DNA from: a virus
IMG/VR virus record: IMGVR_UViG_3300035698_003246
Location: 1 to 27,987 of that record
Length of the DNA: 27,987 nt
Direction: 5' to 3' (one strand)
The position numbers were made by a program, and so were the translations under genes. The notes below the pieces were generated by a model. The model was not told where the DNA came from and did not search any database. It worked only from the letters and a program-made list of their open reading frames with translations. This document shows, in pieces, positions 4,866-11,777 of the stretch; the first letter of the stretch is position 1, and each line of letters opens with the position of its first letter.

Positions 4866-5156
4866 TTATGTAGTGCAAGGAATTTCATTCCCGTCCACTA
4901 AATTGCTTTCTCCACATCCTTTACAAGATCCGGTTTTGTTATATTTCTTCCAAGTAATTAAACAGCAACTCTGACATTGCCAGTAATCTCCTGGATTTTT
5001 ATCCATTAAAATCTCTTTCTGATCGTGCCTAACCCTACTCGAATGGCATTTCTTACATACTGGGCGATACTGTTGTCTGCCTTTGGATGTCATGCCACAC
5101 TTAATTCTAAGGTCTTCAGTAATTTCGCAAGAGCAGTTTTTACAAAAGACTACCAC
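4866..5156 (-). CDS. Zinc-ribbon protein, function unknown
   Basis: This 96-residue protein uses a GTG start supported by AGGGAT eight bases upstream. It contains several Cys pairs: CKNCSC near residue 5, CKKC near 33, CQSCC near 58 and CKGC near 75. The first two pairs and the last two pairs could each hold one zinc ion. Basic residues between them (KGRQQYRP, SSRVRHDQK) suggest nucleic-acid binding. There is no HNH catalytic signature. It starts one base after the stop of the membrane-protein gene and is probably co-expressed with it. A small transcription or nuclease-accessory factor is possible. Confidence 0.75.
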   Translation of the reverse strand: MVVFCKNCSCEITEDLRIKCGMTSKGRQQYRPVCKKCHSSRVRHDQKEILMDKNPGDYWQCQSCCLITWKKYNKTGSCKGCGESNLVDGNEIPCTT

Positions 5157-5157
5157 T

Positions 5158-5355
5158 TTAAAATCCCTTAACTATTCCATTTACAAGTACTGCTGCAGTT
5201 GACAAGGCAAACAGAATACCAAATATAGTAGTTCCTATAATGTCTAGCTTGCTTCCAGGTTCTACATTAAACTGAGAAGCTCCTATTATGTATAGTGTTA
5301 ATAGTGCGTAGATAGAAATCTCACAGTCTAATAAAAATTGTATAGTTGAGTCCAT
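5158..5355 (-). CDS. Small two-helix membrane protein
   Basis: This 65-residue protein has two hydrophobic segments, near residues 10-26 (ISIYALLTLYIIGA) and 38-61 (LDIIGTTIFGILFALSTAAV), and ends VNGIVKGF. The size and two-helix design fit holin-like or other phage membrane microproteins, but no lysis enzyme is adjacent, so holin is only a guess. The last helix resembles the 32-residue protein encoded at 4758-4856. The SD AGGAG stands just before the ATG, which shares its A with the TAA stop of the upstream gene. Confidence 0.7.
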   Translation of the reverse strand: MDSTIQFLLDCEISIYALLTLYIIGASQFNVEPGSKLDIIGTTIFGILFALSTAAVLVNGIVKGF

Positions 5356-5657
5356 TATTTCTCCTCCTTATAAATATTAAATTCTTTAACTACAGTCCCA
5401 CCGATTTCTATATTTCTAATCGGGGCCTGGCCTTTGAAGTTCACTACAGTTCCCAGTACTGGGAGAGTTCTTCTAGCTTCTGAAAAGGAAATGTTCCTAG
5501 CGAAAGCCAGTCCCTCTAGTACTACTCTAGGGCTAATATCAGAAACAACTCTAAGTTTGGTGTCGTAAACCACAGTTCTAGGTTTCTTGAAAGACAGGGC
5601 CTCTGTAATTACTATGAGGCCATCCATATTCCAGTATCCATACGTATTAGTTTTCAT
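5355..5657 (-). CDS. Small protein of unknown function
   Basis: The 100-residue protein starts MKTNTYGYWNMDGLIVITEA. It looks beta-rich, with alternating hydrophobic strands (RTVVYDTKLRVVSDI, APIRNIEIGGTVVKEF) and a helix (LEGLAFARNISFSEARRTL). There are no cysteines or membrane segments, and no family is recognised. Its ATG overlaps the stop of the helicase gene (ATGA), so it is translated with the helicase and may be a replication accessory, but this is only an inference from position. Confidence 0.7.
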   Translation of the reverse strand: MKTNTYGYWNMDGLIVITEALSFKKPRTVVYDTKLRVVSDISPRVVLEGLAFARNISFSEARRTLPVLGTVVNFKGQAPIRNIEIGGTVVKEFNIYKEEK

Positions 5658-7312
5658 AAATCATCGTCCCCTATAGTCTCTTCTGTAGATACTTTCCCTA
5701 CTATCTGTCTGTATAAAAAACTCGTATAAAATTCTTTAGTTGGCCTGAAGAATGTTTTAGGCCTGGTCTTATTAGAACTCCTCCCAATCATACCTCCAGA
5801 AGACTCTCCTCCACTATACGAAGTGCTGTTCCACGATGTTTCCAAAGCAGAAGTAGCTAATTTAACACTCCCCTCTAGTAGAAAGTTATCTATAAATCTT
5901 CCTATAGTCTTATGCGTCATTACCAACTCTTTAAATCCTGTATCTTTCGCACATCTCTTAGCTATATAGTCAGCTCCTACTCTCTCCCCAAATTTCATTT
6001 CAGCGAAAATATCTAAAACTATAACTTCCCAGTCTTTTCTAAAACTAAGAGAGGCCGCATAAAAAGCGTCTTTCTTCCAAGCCGTATTGGGAGTTATGCT
6101 CACGTTTCTTTTCATGTGTCTAGTGACATACTGCCCAAACTGAGCTATCATAGGACTGCCTACTTCTCCCATTTCAGACTTAAACTGTATTAATTCTTCG
6201 GTACTCATAACTTCAAGAAGTGGAGTTGATCCCAATTCTAGGATAGAATACCTTCTATCGTCTGGAGTAACTGATGACTTATCATAGTGATTAGAAGTCA
6301 GACAGAAACTAACCCAGTTATTCTGAAGGCCGGAAGTAATACCTTTATCCTCCATATTAACTCTATCATTGAAGTAGTTCTTAACAACGTCTGCTCTTTT
6401 CTCGTCATGGATGTCCATCTCGTCCATTAATAAAAGTCTTCTGTCTTTCATTTCCGAGTTAAATTCTTTATCTAAGAAGGAGTTCTTAACTTTAGTAGCG
6501 TAAGATTTCCCAGGAGCTTTAAATAGATTAAATAGAACATCCTCAAGTAGAATACCTTTTCCAATCCCTTTACCACCAATCAACATAAGCATAGTCTGAC
6601 ATCTGCTAGTTAAAGCGTGATATACCCAATTCATAAAGTATTCTCTAGTATCTTCTCTAGGGAATAAATGCTTAATTAGCTTGTCTATTTTCTCTGGTAT
6701 CTCAGCAGGATAGGAGTCTTCTACGTCTATTTCCCACTTAGGAGGTATATAAGTATTGAATTTCTTTAGATTAGATCCGTCCGAAGTAACCTCTTCTACT
6801 ATTGCTCCAACATTAGGATCGAAAAATACAGTTCCTAAAACAAAGGCGTGGGCCTTCAACTCTTTTAGAGGAACTCCGTCAATTAGAGACTTTGCCTCAA
6901 GGAAATTATCTGCAGATAGTGGAGAAAGTGTTTGTTTAGTAGTGTTGAAAACATAGCAACTAGGCATACCTCTGGCCACTTCCTTAAATTCTCGCACTGC
7001 AACTAAATCCGGCATTACGCTCTCTAAGACTGTAAATCCCGATTCTAAACTTCCCAGTTCAAGTGTCTTTGTGAAATTTTTAAGGTGTTTAGAAAGAGTG
7101 GTAGTGAGTCTACCGAATCCAGACTCCCCTAAAGACATAGCCCACGCAAATAAAGGCTTGTCTTTATGTAGGTCAGCTTCCGTAATAAGGGCCATAAATC
7201 CTGAGAAGTTTGTAACGGGATCTGACAGGTTCTCATCTGAGATATATTTACTAGATATTACAGGATCTTCAAAAAGATCTAATATCGTTTTTTCAAATTT
7301 ATTTAGAGACAT
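5654..7312 (-). CDS. SF3 (P4/D5-like) replicative helicase
   Basis: The 552-residue protein carries the superfamily 3 helicase core: Walker A GGKGIGKG at residues 246-253, Walker B LLLMDE at 293-298, motif C ending TSN at 339-341, and an arginine-finger-like PDDRR at 350-354. The Walker A Lys is followed by Gly where Ser or Thr is usual; I recall GKG in some phage members of this group. The N-terminal 240 residues do not show recognisable AEP-primase metal motifs. It should unwind the phage origin as an ATP-driven hexamer. The C-terminal part has a Ser/Gly-rich linker (near residues 495-512) before a helical end. It overlaps the upstream regulator by 14 bases. I am confident of the helicase call and unsure about primase activity. 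Confidence 0.9.
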   Translation of the reverse strand: MSLNKFEKTILDLFEDPVISSKYISDENLSDPVTNFSGFMALITEADLHKDKPLFAWAMSLGESGFGRLTTTLSKHLKNFTKTLELGSLESGFTVLESVMPDLVAVREFKEVARGMPSCYVFNTTKQTLSPLSADNFLEAKSLIDGVPLKELKAHAFVLGTVFFDPNVGAIVEEVTSDGSNLKKFNTYIPPKWEIDVEDSYPAEIPEKIDKLIKHLFPREDTREYFMNWVYHALTSRCQTMLMLIGGKGIGKGILLEDVLFNLFKAPGKSYATKVKNSFLDKEFNSEMKDRRLLLMDEMDIHDEKRADVVKNYFNDRVNMEDKGITSGLQNNWVSFCLTSNHYDKSSVTPDDRRYSILELGSTPLLEVMSTEELIQFKSEMGEVGSPMIAQFGQYVTRHMKRNVSITPNTAWKKDAFYAASLSFRKDWEVIVLDIFAEMKFGERVGADYIAKRCAKDTGFKELVMTHKTIGRFIDNFLLEGSVKLATSALETSWNSTSYSGGESSGGMIGRSSNKTRPKTFFRPTKEFYTSFLYRQIVGKVSTEETIGDDDL

Positions 7313-7634
7313 TTCTCACCACCTTGTAATATTTACTAACAAGAGCAGCAGATATTACAGTACTCGCAGGATATACTTCTGGATTACCAGACTTATGTAC
7401 TATCTCTTCGTATATTTCTAGTGGGAATGGAATACTTCTTTTATCGTTAATTCCGTATTTTAAATTAACAGATCCTATCTTTGCCATGTCCAGATCTCTC
7501 ACTGCTTCAAGTATTAAAGCATATTTTCTCTTTCCAGAAAGTACTGAATCTTTGGCCAATTCTGCCAAAACTTCTTTAGATGCTCTAAATCCTAGAGTCT
7601 TCCTTCTCTCGACTTTCGTCCTAGTTTCGCCCAT
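7299..7634 (-). CDS. Protein with two ribbon-helix-helix-like units
   Basis: This 111-residue protein is the first gene of the leftward block. Residues 11-47 have a ribbon-helix-helix pattern: a strand (RKTLGFRAS) followed by two helices (KEVLAELAKDSV, KYALILEAVRDL). Residues about 66-105 repeat the pattern: strand RSIPFPL, helix EIYEEIVHKSG, helix ASTVISAALVSKYY. One chain may therefore contain a complete RHH pair and bind DNA as a pseudodimer. Its place at the divergent control region, directly upstream of the helicase, fits a repressor/autoregulator or an origin-binding protein. GGAGGG three bases before the ATG sets the start. Confidence 0.65.
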   Translation of the reverse strand: MGETRTKVERRKTLGFRASKEVLAELAKDSVLSGKRKYALILEAVRDLDMAKIGSVNLKYGINDKRSIPFPLEIYEEIVHKSGNPEVYPASTVISAALVSKYYKVVRNVSK

Positions 7635-8188
7635 TTTCCCTCCATTTATGTTTTTTTCGAAGCTATCATCGAAATACTTGCGAAGTCTACTATAAAAGCA
7701 ATTGAGGTAAAAAATACATTGAATGTCGAAAAAGGGTAAAAAGGGGGCAAAATAGGCTAAAAACGCCTAAAACGAAAAGTAGTCAAAATAGCTAAAAAAT
7801 GGTGTTTTTGGGTGTTTCTTGACGACATATCATAGACTTATTAGCTTTTACGCGGAGCGCGTGTGGTTTCACTAGTTACATCGTACTGTTATTTACTTTT
7901 TCTTTTATTTTTAAAGTTTTTCTCGACAAGTGCAACAAAAAAAAGGTTCTTGATTTGACGTTGCGTTAGGATTATTTACCTACTCGAAGAGAAAAACTTT
8001 GACCTGGCCTCGATAATTATTGTTTTGAAAGTTTGAGGTGGTCGGGTGATATGGCCTGATGAATTGTTTAGGCTTTCCTAGTATGAGTGATCTCTCGTTC
8101 GGAATATTACAAAATGTAGAATTTAAGATTATGCTAGGCATCTCATAAAGTAAATAGTAGATTTAAAAAATACATGGAGGAGTCGGAA
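7635..8188. other. Divergent intergenic control region
   Basis: No gene is seen in these roughly 550 bases between the leftward and rightward blocks. The left part is A-rich, with two related tracts (ATAGGCTAAAAA and ATAGCTAAAAAA); the first is part of a stem TAGGC/GCCTA at 7753-7769. A palindrome ACGCG-GAG-CGCGT lies at 7850-7862. A possible promoter for the small terminase gene is TTACAA (8107-8112), 17 bases, TATGCT (8130-8135), but the -35 is weak. The region should hold promoters for both directions and could hold the replication origin, because the helicase and a likely DNA-binding protein flank it. Confidence 0.6.
7819..7862 (+). promoter_or_regulatory. Possible rightward promoter with palindromic operator
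   Basis: TTGACG (7819-7824) is followed after 17 bases by TAGCTT (7842-7847), which keeps the TA and final T of a -10 box. The predicted start falls inside the 5-bp inverted repeat ACGCG-GAG-CGCGT, an unusually GC-rich spot in A/T-rich surroundings and a natural place for a repressor to bind. The -10 is weak, so this is tentative. Confidence 0.25.
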
Positions 8189-8524
8189 ATGAAACTAACT
8201 AAGCAAGAGAAAGTCTACTGGGATATTTACTACGAAGATATTTCTATCAGAGAAAACTTTAAAAAGAGTCATGAGCAACAATTAAAGGTATTGTGTGAAC
8301 TCCACGTGGAGGCAGATGAGCTCCGAGGGATTATATCCTTAGTTGGGTATACCTTTTCAACTGGAGATGGCAGAAACGGAGATCAAGAGAAGCTCAGACC
8401 TGAAGTAGTTCAGCTTAATAAGGTTAGAGCAGAGATTAGGGGATACCATAAGATCCTAGGCCTAGTTCTATACAAGGATGTCAAAACTAATGAAGTCGAA
8501 GAAGAGGAAGAAGATTGGAGTTGA
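8189..8524 (+). CDS. terS: Terminase small subunit, P27-like
   Basis: The product should recognise phage DNA and hand it to the large terminase for packaging. The start at 8189 (MKLTKQEKVYWDIYY) is chosen over the ATG at 8174 because GGAGGAG lies six bases before it. The 111 residues match the P27 layout: a helical region with LKVLCELHVEADELRG, a glycine-containing turn, the segment RPEVVQLNKVRAEIRGYHK, the phrase ILGLV near the end, and an acidic tail (EVEEEEEDW). It is the first gene of the rightward block with the large subunit two genes downstream, as expected. The sequence match is moderate. Confidence 0.75.
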   Translation: MKLTKQEKVYWDIYYEDISIRENFKKSHEQQLKVLCELHVEADELRGIISLVGYTFSTGDGRNGDQEKLRPEVVQLNKVRAEIRGYHKILGLVLYKDVKTNEVEEEEEDWS

Positions 8525-8684
8525 GTTAAAGACTCTTGAATATGGAGAGTTAGAGCTAATTGTGGAGATTGGTAAGAAGATCTTCCACATAAATGGTTTT
8601 AGTAAAGAAGAGCTCTTTGAGGAGCTTGGTAAATATGTCTCTCAAGAAACTGCGGAGACTGTCAAAAAGGAATTATATGAATAA
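8478..8684 (+). CDS. Small protein of unknown function
   Basis: This 68-residue reading frame overlaps the end of the small terminase gene by 47 bases and the start of the lipoprotein gene by eight. It starts with a basic stretch (MSKLMKSKKRKK) followed by a strand (LELIVEIGKKIFHI) and acidic helices (SKEELFEELGKYVSQ). No SD is well placed: AAGG directly abuts the first ATG, and a second ATG four codons later (8490) is equally possible. Translation may be coupled to the upstream gene. Function unknown. Confidence 0.6.
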   Translation: MSKLMKSKKRKKIGVELKTLEYGELELIVEIGKKIFHINGFSKEELFEELGKYVSQETAETVKKELYE

Positions 8685-9243
8685 GTTAATACTAGCTCTT
8701 GTGGCCCCTCTAGGCCTGGCCTCATGTCTTACATCATTTAAGACAAAGAAACCTATTGTAGTTGATCCTGTGATAGATCCGGTGGTTATTATTGTAGAAG
8801 CTCCGGTATCAGAAACATTCCACACAGAAGTTAGTTCTGAATGGGCCAATGAGACAGTCAGAGTTTCTAATTGTGTTTTAAATCATCCAGAATTTAAGAA
8901 GAAAGTTGAATCTATTGAGAAATTTGATTACTCAGATCTTAATGGAGTTCAAGTTTATGCGAAATATGCCAATGGGAGTAAATGTGGCCTACGACTATAT
9001 AAGACAAAAAATCCTTGGAGTTCAGCAATTGCAACTACATACGGAAGTGACAAAGAGTTTTTTTACTTAAACAGTAGAAGAAATCCTAGAACTTATGGAT
9101 CGATGGTTAATACGAGTATTCATGAGTGCGGGCATCTTAAAGGTTTTTCTCATGGAGATAATAGTCCAAAAGGAAAAGAGAACTCAGTTAATTATAAAGT
9201 TGGCTCAATTGCTCAGGATGTTTCTTCAAAATGTCTAAAATAG
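8677..9243 (+). CDS. Lipoprotein with metzincin-type zinc-protease motif
   Basis: The start at 8677 (MNKLILALVAPLGLASC) is chosen because AAGGAATTAT precedes it and because it gives a clean type II signal peptide with lipobox LASC and lipid-anchored C17. A proline/valine-rich linker follows (residues 26-43). The mature part carries HECGHLKGFSH at residues 149-159, an exact HExxHxxGxxH zinc-binding signature with E150 as the catalytic base. Four further cysteines could form disulfides. The protein should be exported and membrane-anchored in the infected cell. An outer-surface or periplasmic peptidase acting on a host protein, on peptidoglycan cross-bridges, or in superinfection control would fit. 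Its place between the terminase genes is unusual for such a protein. The zinc motif is certain and the substrate unknown. Confidence 0.8.
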   Translation: MNKLILALVAPLGLASCLTSFKTKKPIVVDPVIDPVVIIVEAPVSETFHTEVSSEWANETVRVSNCVLNHPEFKKKVESIEKFDYSDLNGVQVYAKYANGSKCGLRLYKTKNPWSSAIATTYGSDKEFFYLNSRRNPRTYGSMVNTSIHECGHLKGFSHGDNSPKGKENSVNYKVGSIAQDVSSKCLK

Positions 9244-10928
9244 ATAAGAAGAAATACCCATTTTGTGCGATCGGCCATCAGTATGCTCTAGATGTTGTAT
9301 CTGAGGAAATTACTGCGAACATCTACATAATAGGTTCTTGTAAAAGATACTTGGAGCATTTCAGAGTTTGGAGTGAAGCCCCAGTCCTGGCAAAGTACTA
9401 TCTAGATTTAGATAGAGCTGAGAAGTATTTAAGAATAGTCCAGAAGTTCGAACATGTAATCGGTAAGTGGAATCCGAAGCATATTAAATACGAGCCTTGG
9501 CAGAATTTTACATTCTTAAATATAATAGGTTGGTACAATAGAGATACAGGTTATCGTAAATACAGGATAGCCCATGTCGAAGTTGCCCGTGGGTGCGGTA
9601 AGTCATTGATGGCATCTCAGGCAGGACTTTACTTTCTGTCCTTCGACTCTCCGCTTGGAAATAAAGTGGCCTGTGTCGCTTCAAGAAAAGAACAGGCTAG
9701 AATTGTTCTAGACTCTTCAAGGGCAATGGCCAAGAAATCTAAGGCGTATTTAAAAAAGACAGGAGTTCAAGTCCTGGCCCATAAAATAGTTAATGATTCT
9801 ACATTCTCAGAGATGCGAGCTCTATCTGCAGATAGTGATGGACTAGACGGACTTAACGACATTCTAGCAATATGTGATGAGTTACATGTAATGAAGAAAG
9901 CAGTCTTTGACGTTATCTACTCAGGGATGTCAAAAAGAAAAGACTCACTAACTCTGTGCATAACTACTGCAGGTTTTGATATGGAGAGTGTTGGATATAG
10001 TCAGTCAGTTTATGCAAAGAAAGTTGCCACTGGGGATTACGAAGACGAGCAATTCTTCTCACTTCCGTATACTTTAGATAAAGACGACGACATTTTTGAT
10101 CCGAGTGTTTGGATCAAGGCCAATCCAAATTACGGAGTTTCTGTAGATCCTTTGACTTTTGAGGCCAAGGCCAAGAAAGCTAAAGTCACTCCAAGTGATG
10201 TGGGAAACTTCAAAGTAAAGCATTTAAACATCTGGCTTTCAGAGGCCAATGCGTTTTTTAATATGAGCAAATGGGATAAATGTGCAGATCATACTTTAAA
10301 TCAAGAAGACTTTCAAGGACTTAGCGGATACATCGGATTAGACCTCGCGTCTAAAATAGATTTAACTGGATTAGTTTCGATGGTAGAGAAAGACGGTATC
10401 TACTATATTTTCGAGAAAGCATACATTCCAGAAGAAAGAGTAAAAGAACTTAACATGCCGCTCTATACTGATTCTGTTGGAGATGGGTTCTTGGTGTCCA
10501 CTACAGGTGAGGTAATTAATTATCCAAAACTTCAGGAAGACTTTAAAGAGCTATGTTTTAAGAAGTTAAAAGTTAAAGAAGCTTTTTACGATCCCTGGAA
10601 CGCGACAGAGTTTTCTCAGAGAATGTTGGCCGAGAGAATTAATATGGTAGAGTTTAGAATGAATGTCGCCAATCTGTCTGAGGCCATGAAGTGGCTAGGT
10701 GCGAAAATAATAGAGGGCAAAGTTCGCCATAACGGAAGTCCTCTATTAAGATGGTGTATGTCGAATGTTGTGGCCAAAGTAGACGGAAATGATAATGTAT
10801 ATCCAAGAAAGAGCCATGAGAAACTTAAAATCGATTTAGCGATTGCTTTAATTATGGCCAGTGCAGGGTATATGCAGGAGTCCCAAAAGAAGTCTGTTTA
10901 TGCCACAAGAGGAATAAGAGTTCTTTAA
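9231..10928 (+). CDS. terL: Terminase large subunit
   Basis: The 565-residue motor pumps DNA into the prohead and cuts it. The ATPase domain shows Walker A VARGCGKS at residues 118-125 and Walker B ICDE at 214-217, followed by a coupling motif region (LTLCITTAGFD). The nuclease domain has its first acidic residue in GLDLASKIDLTGL, a second acidic segment at EAFYDPWNATEF, and a third in LKIDLAIALIMA. This is the HK97/lambdoid Terminase_1 arrangement. The gene overlaps the lipoprotein gene by 13 bases. The length is normal for the family. Confidence 0.95.
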   Translation: MSKIDKKKYPFCAIGHQYALDVVSEEITANIYIIGSCKRYLEHFRVWSEAPVLAKYYLDLDRAEKYLRIVQKFEHVIGKWNPKHIKYEPWQNFTFLNIIGWYNRDTGYRKYRIAHVEVARGCGKSLMASQAGLYFLSFDSPLGNKVACVASRKEQARIVLDSSRAMAKKSKAYLKKTGVQVLAHKIVNDSTFSEMRALSADSDGLDGLNDILAICDELHVMKKAVFDVIYSGMSKRKDSLTLCITTAGFDMESVGYSQSVYAKKVATGDYEDEQFFSLPYTLDKDDDIFDPSVWIKANPNYGVSVDPLTFEAKAKKAKVTPSDVGNFKVKHLNIWLSEANAFFNMSKWDKCADHTLNQEDFQGLSGYIGLDLASKIDLTGLVSMVEKDGIYYIFEKAYIPEERVKELNMPLYTDSVGDGFLVSTTGEVINYPKLQEDFKELCFKKLKVKEAFYDPWNATEFSQRMLAERINMVEFRMNVANLSEAMKWLGAKIIEGKVRHNGSPLLRWCMSNVVAKVDGNDNVYPRKSHEKLKIDLAIALIMASAGYMQESQKKSVYATRGIRVL

Positions 10929-11000
10929 ACTATTAAAAAAATAACGCGAAACTTTACATAGTGTTCTTTTTTTATGACTATTTAGTGAGGAGGCAATATT

Positions 11001-11726
11001 ATGTCTAAACTATTAAGCTTAAATACAAAAGTTAAGCCGGAATTAACGTATACTGCCAAGTCTTCGGACGTTGCAGAAATAGTTCTTTACGGAGCGATTG
11101 GTGACGATATGTGGGACGATACTGCTATCTCAGCAACTTCATTCCATAAACTGTTAAAAGAGTTACCTACAAATACTAAAGAGATTCATCTTAGAATCAA
11201 CTCTCCAGGTGGGAGTGTATTCGACGGAATTACAATATACGAAAGACTTAGGCAACATTCTGCTAGAGTAATTGTATATATTGACGGAGTTGCAGCTTCT
11301 ATCGCAAGTGTTATTGCACTAGCAGGAGACGAGATTCATGTTGGGAATGGAGCATTTTTTATGATCCATAGACCGATGGCAGGAGCTCACGGAAATACTT
11401 CAGAATTAGAAAGAACAATTGAAATCTTAGATAAGATCGAAAGACAAATGACTGCTATCTATGCAAAGAAAACTTCTATGTCTACAACTGAGATCACTCA
11501 GATGTTAACAGGAGATTTCTGGATTGATGCTGACATGGCACTTGAGATGGGATTCGCAGATTACAAAACAGAGGAAGAGAATAGTCTTAAAGCAGTCGCT
11601 TCAATGATCGACAATGCTTCATGGATTAAGTCTAGGCCAGAAGGTTATAAGGACGCTAACCAGATCGCAAGAGAACGGGTAGTAGAAATGCAAAATACAA
11701 TGAAAGGATTTTTAGCTCGTGACTAA
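11001..11726 (+). CDS. Prohead protease, ClpP-like
   Basis: The 241-residue protein is a ClpP/crotonase-fold serine protease that trims the N-terminal scaffold part of the capsid protein during head maturation. The ClpP signatures are clear: RINSPGGSV near 65-73, catalytic Ser100 in DGVAASIAS, catalytic His123 in FMIHRP, and Asp172 in TGDFWIDAD as the third residue. A GAGGAGG SD stands before the ATG. It lies directly before the capsid gene, as in many HK97-like phages, but here the portal is not between it and the terminase. Confidence 0.95.
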   Translation: MSKLLSLNTKVKPELTYTAKSSDVAEIVLYGAIGDDMWDDTAISATSFHKLLKELPTNTKEIHLRINSPGGSVFDGITIYERLRQHSARVIVYIDGVAASIASVIALAGDEIHVGNGAFFMIHRPMAGAHGNTSELERTIEILDKIERQMTAIYAKKTSMSTTEITQMLTGDFWIDADMALEMGFADYKTEEENSLKAVASMIDNASWIKSRPEGYKDANQIARERVVEMQNTMKGFLARD

Positions 11727-11777
11727 ACGCAGCAAGTACCTTTTTATAAACAACCAAATTATAGTAGGAGAAGAACT

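Noticed and set aside
7635-8188. tRNA or small RNA gene in the control region
   Set aside because: I found no cloverleaf, no T-loop consensus and no strong terminator in this stretch.
8593-8676. Longer start for the lipoprotein gene
   Set aside because: The extra 28 residues overlap the preceding gene and would bury the type II signal peptide. The ATG at 8677 has an AAGGA SD and gives a clean signal sequence.
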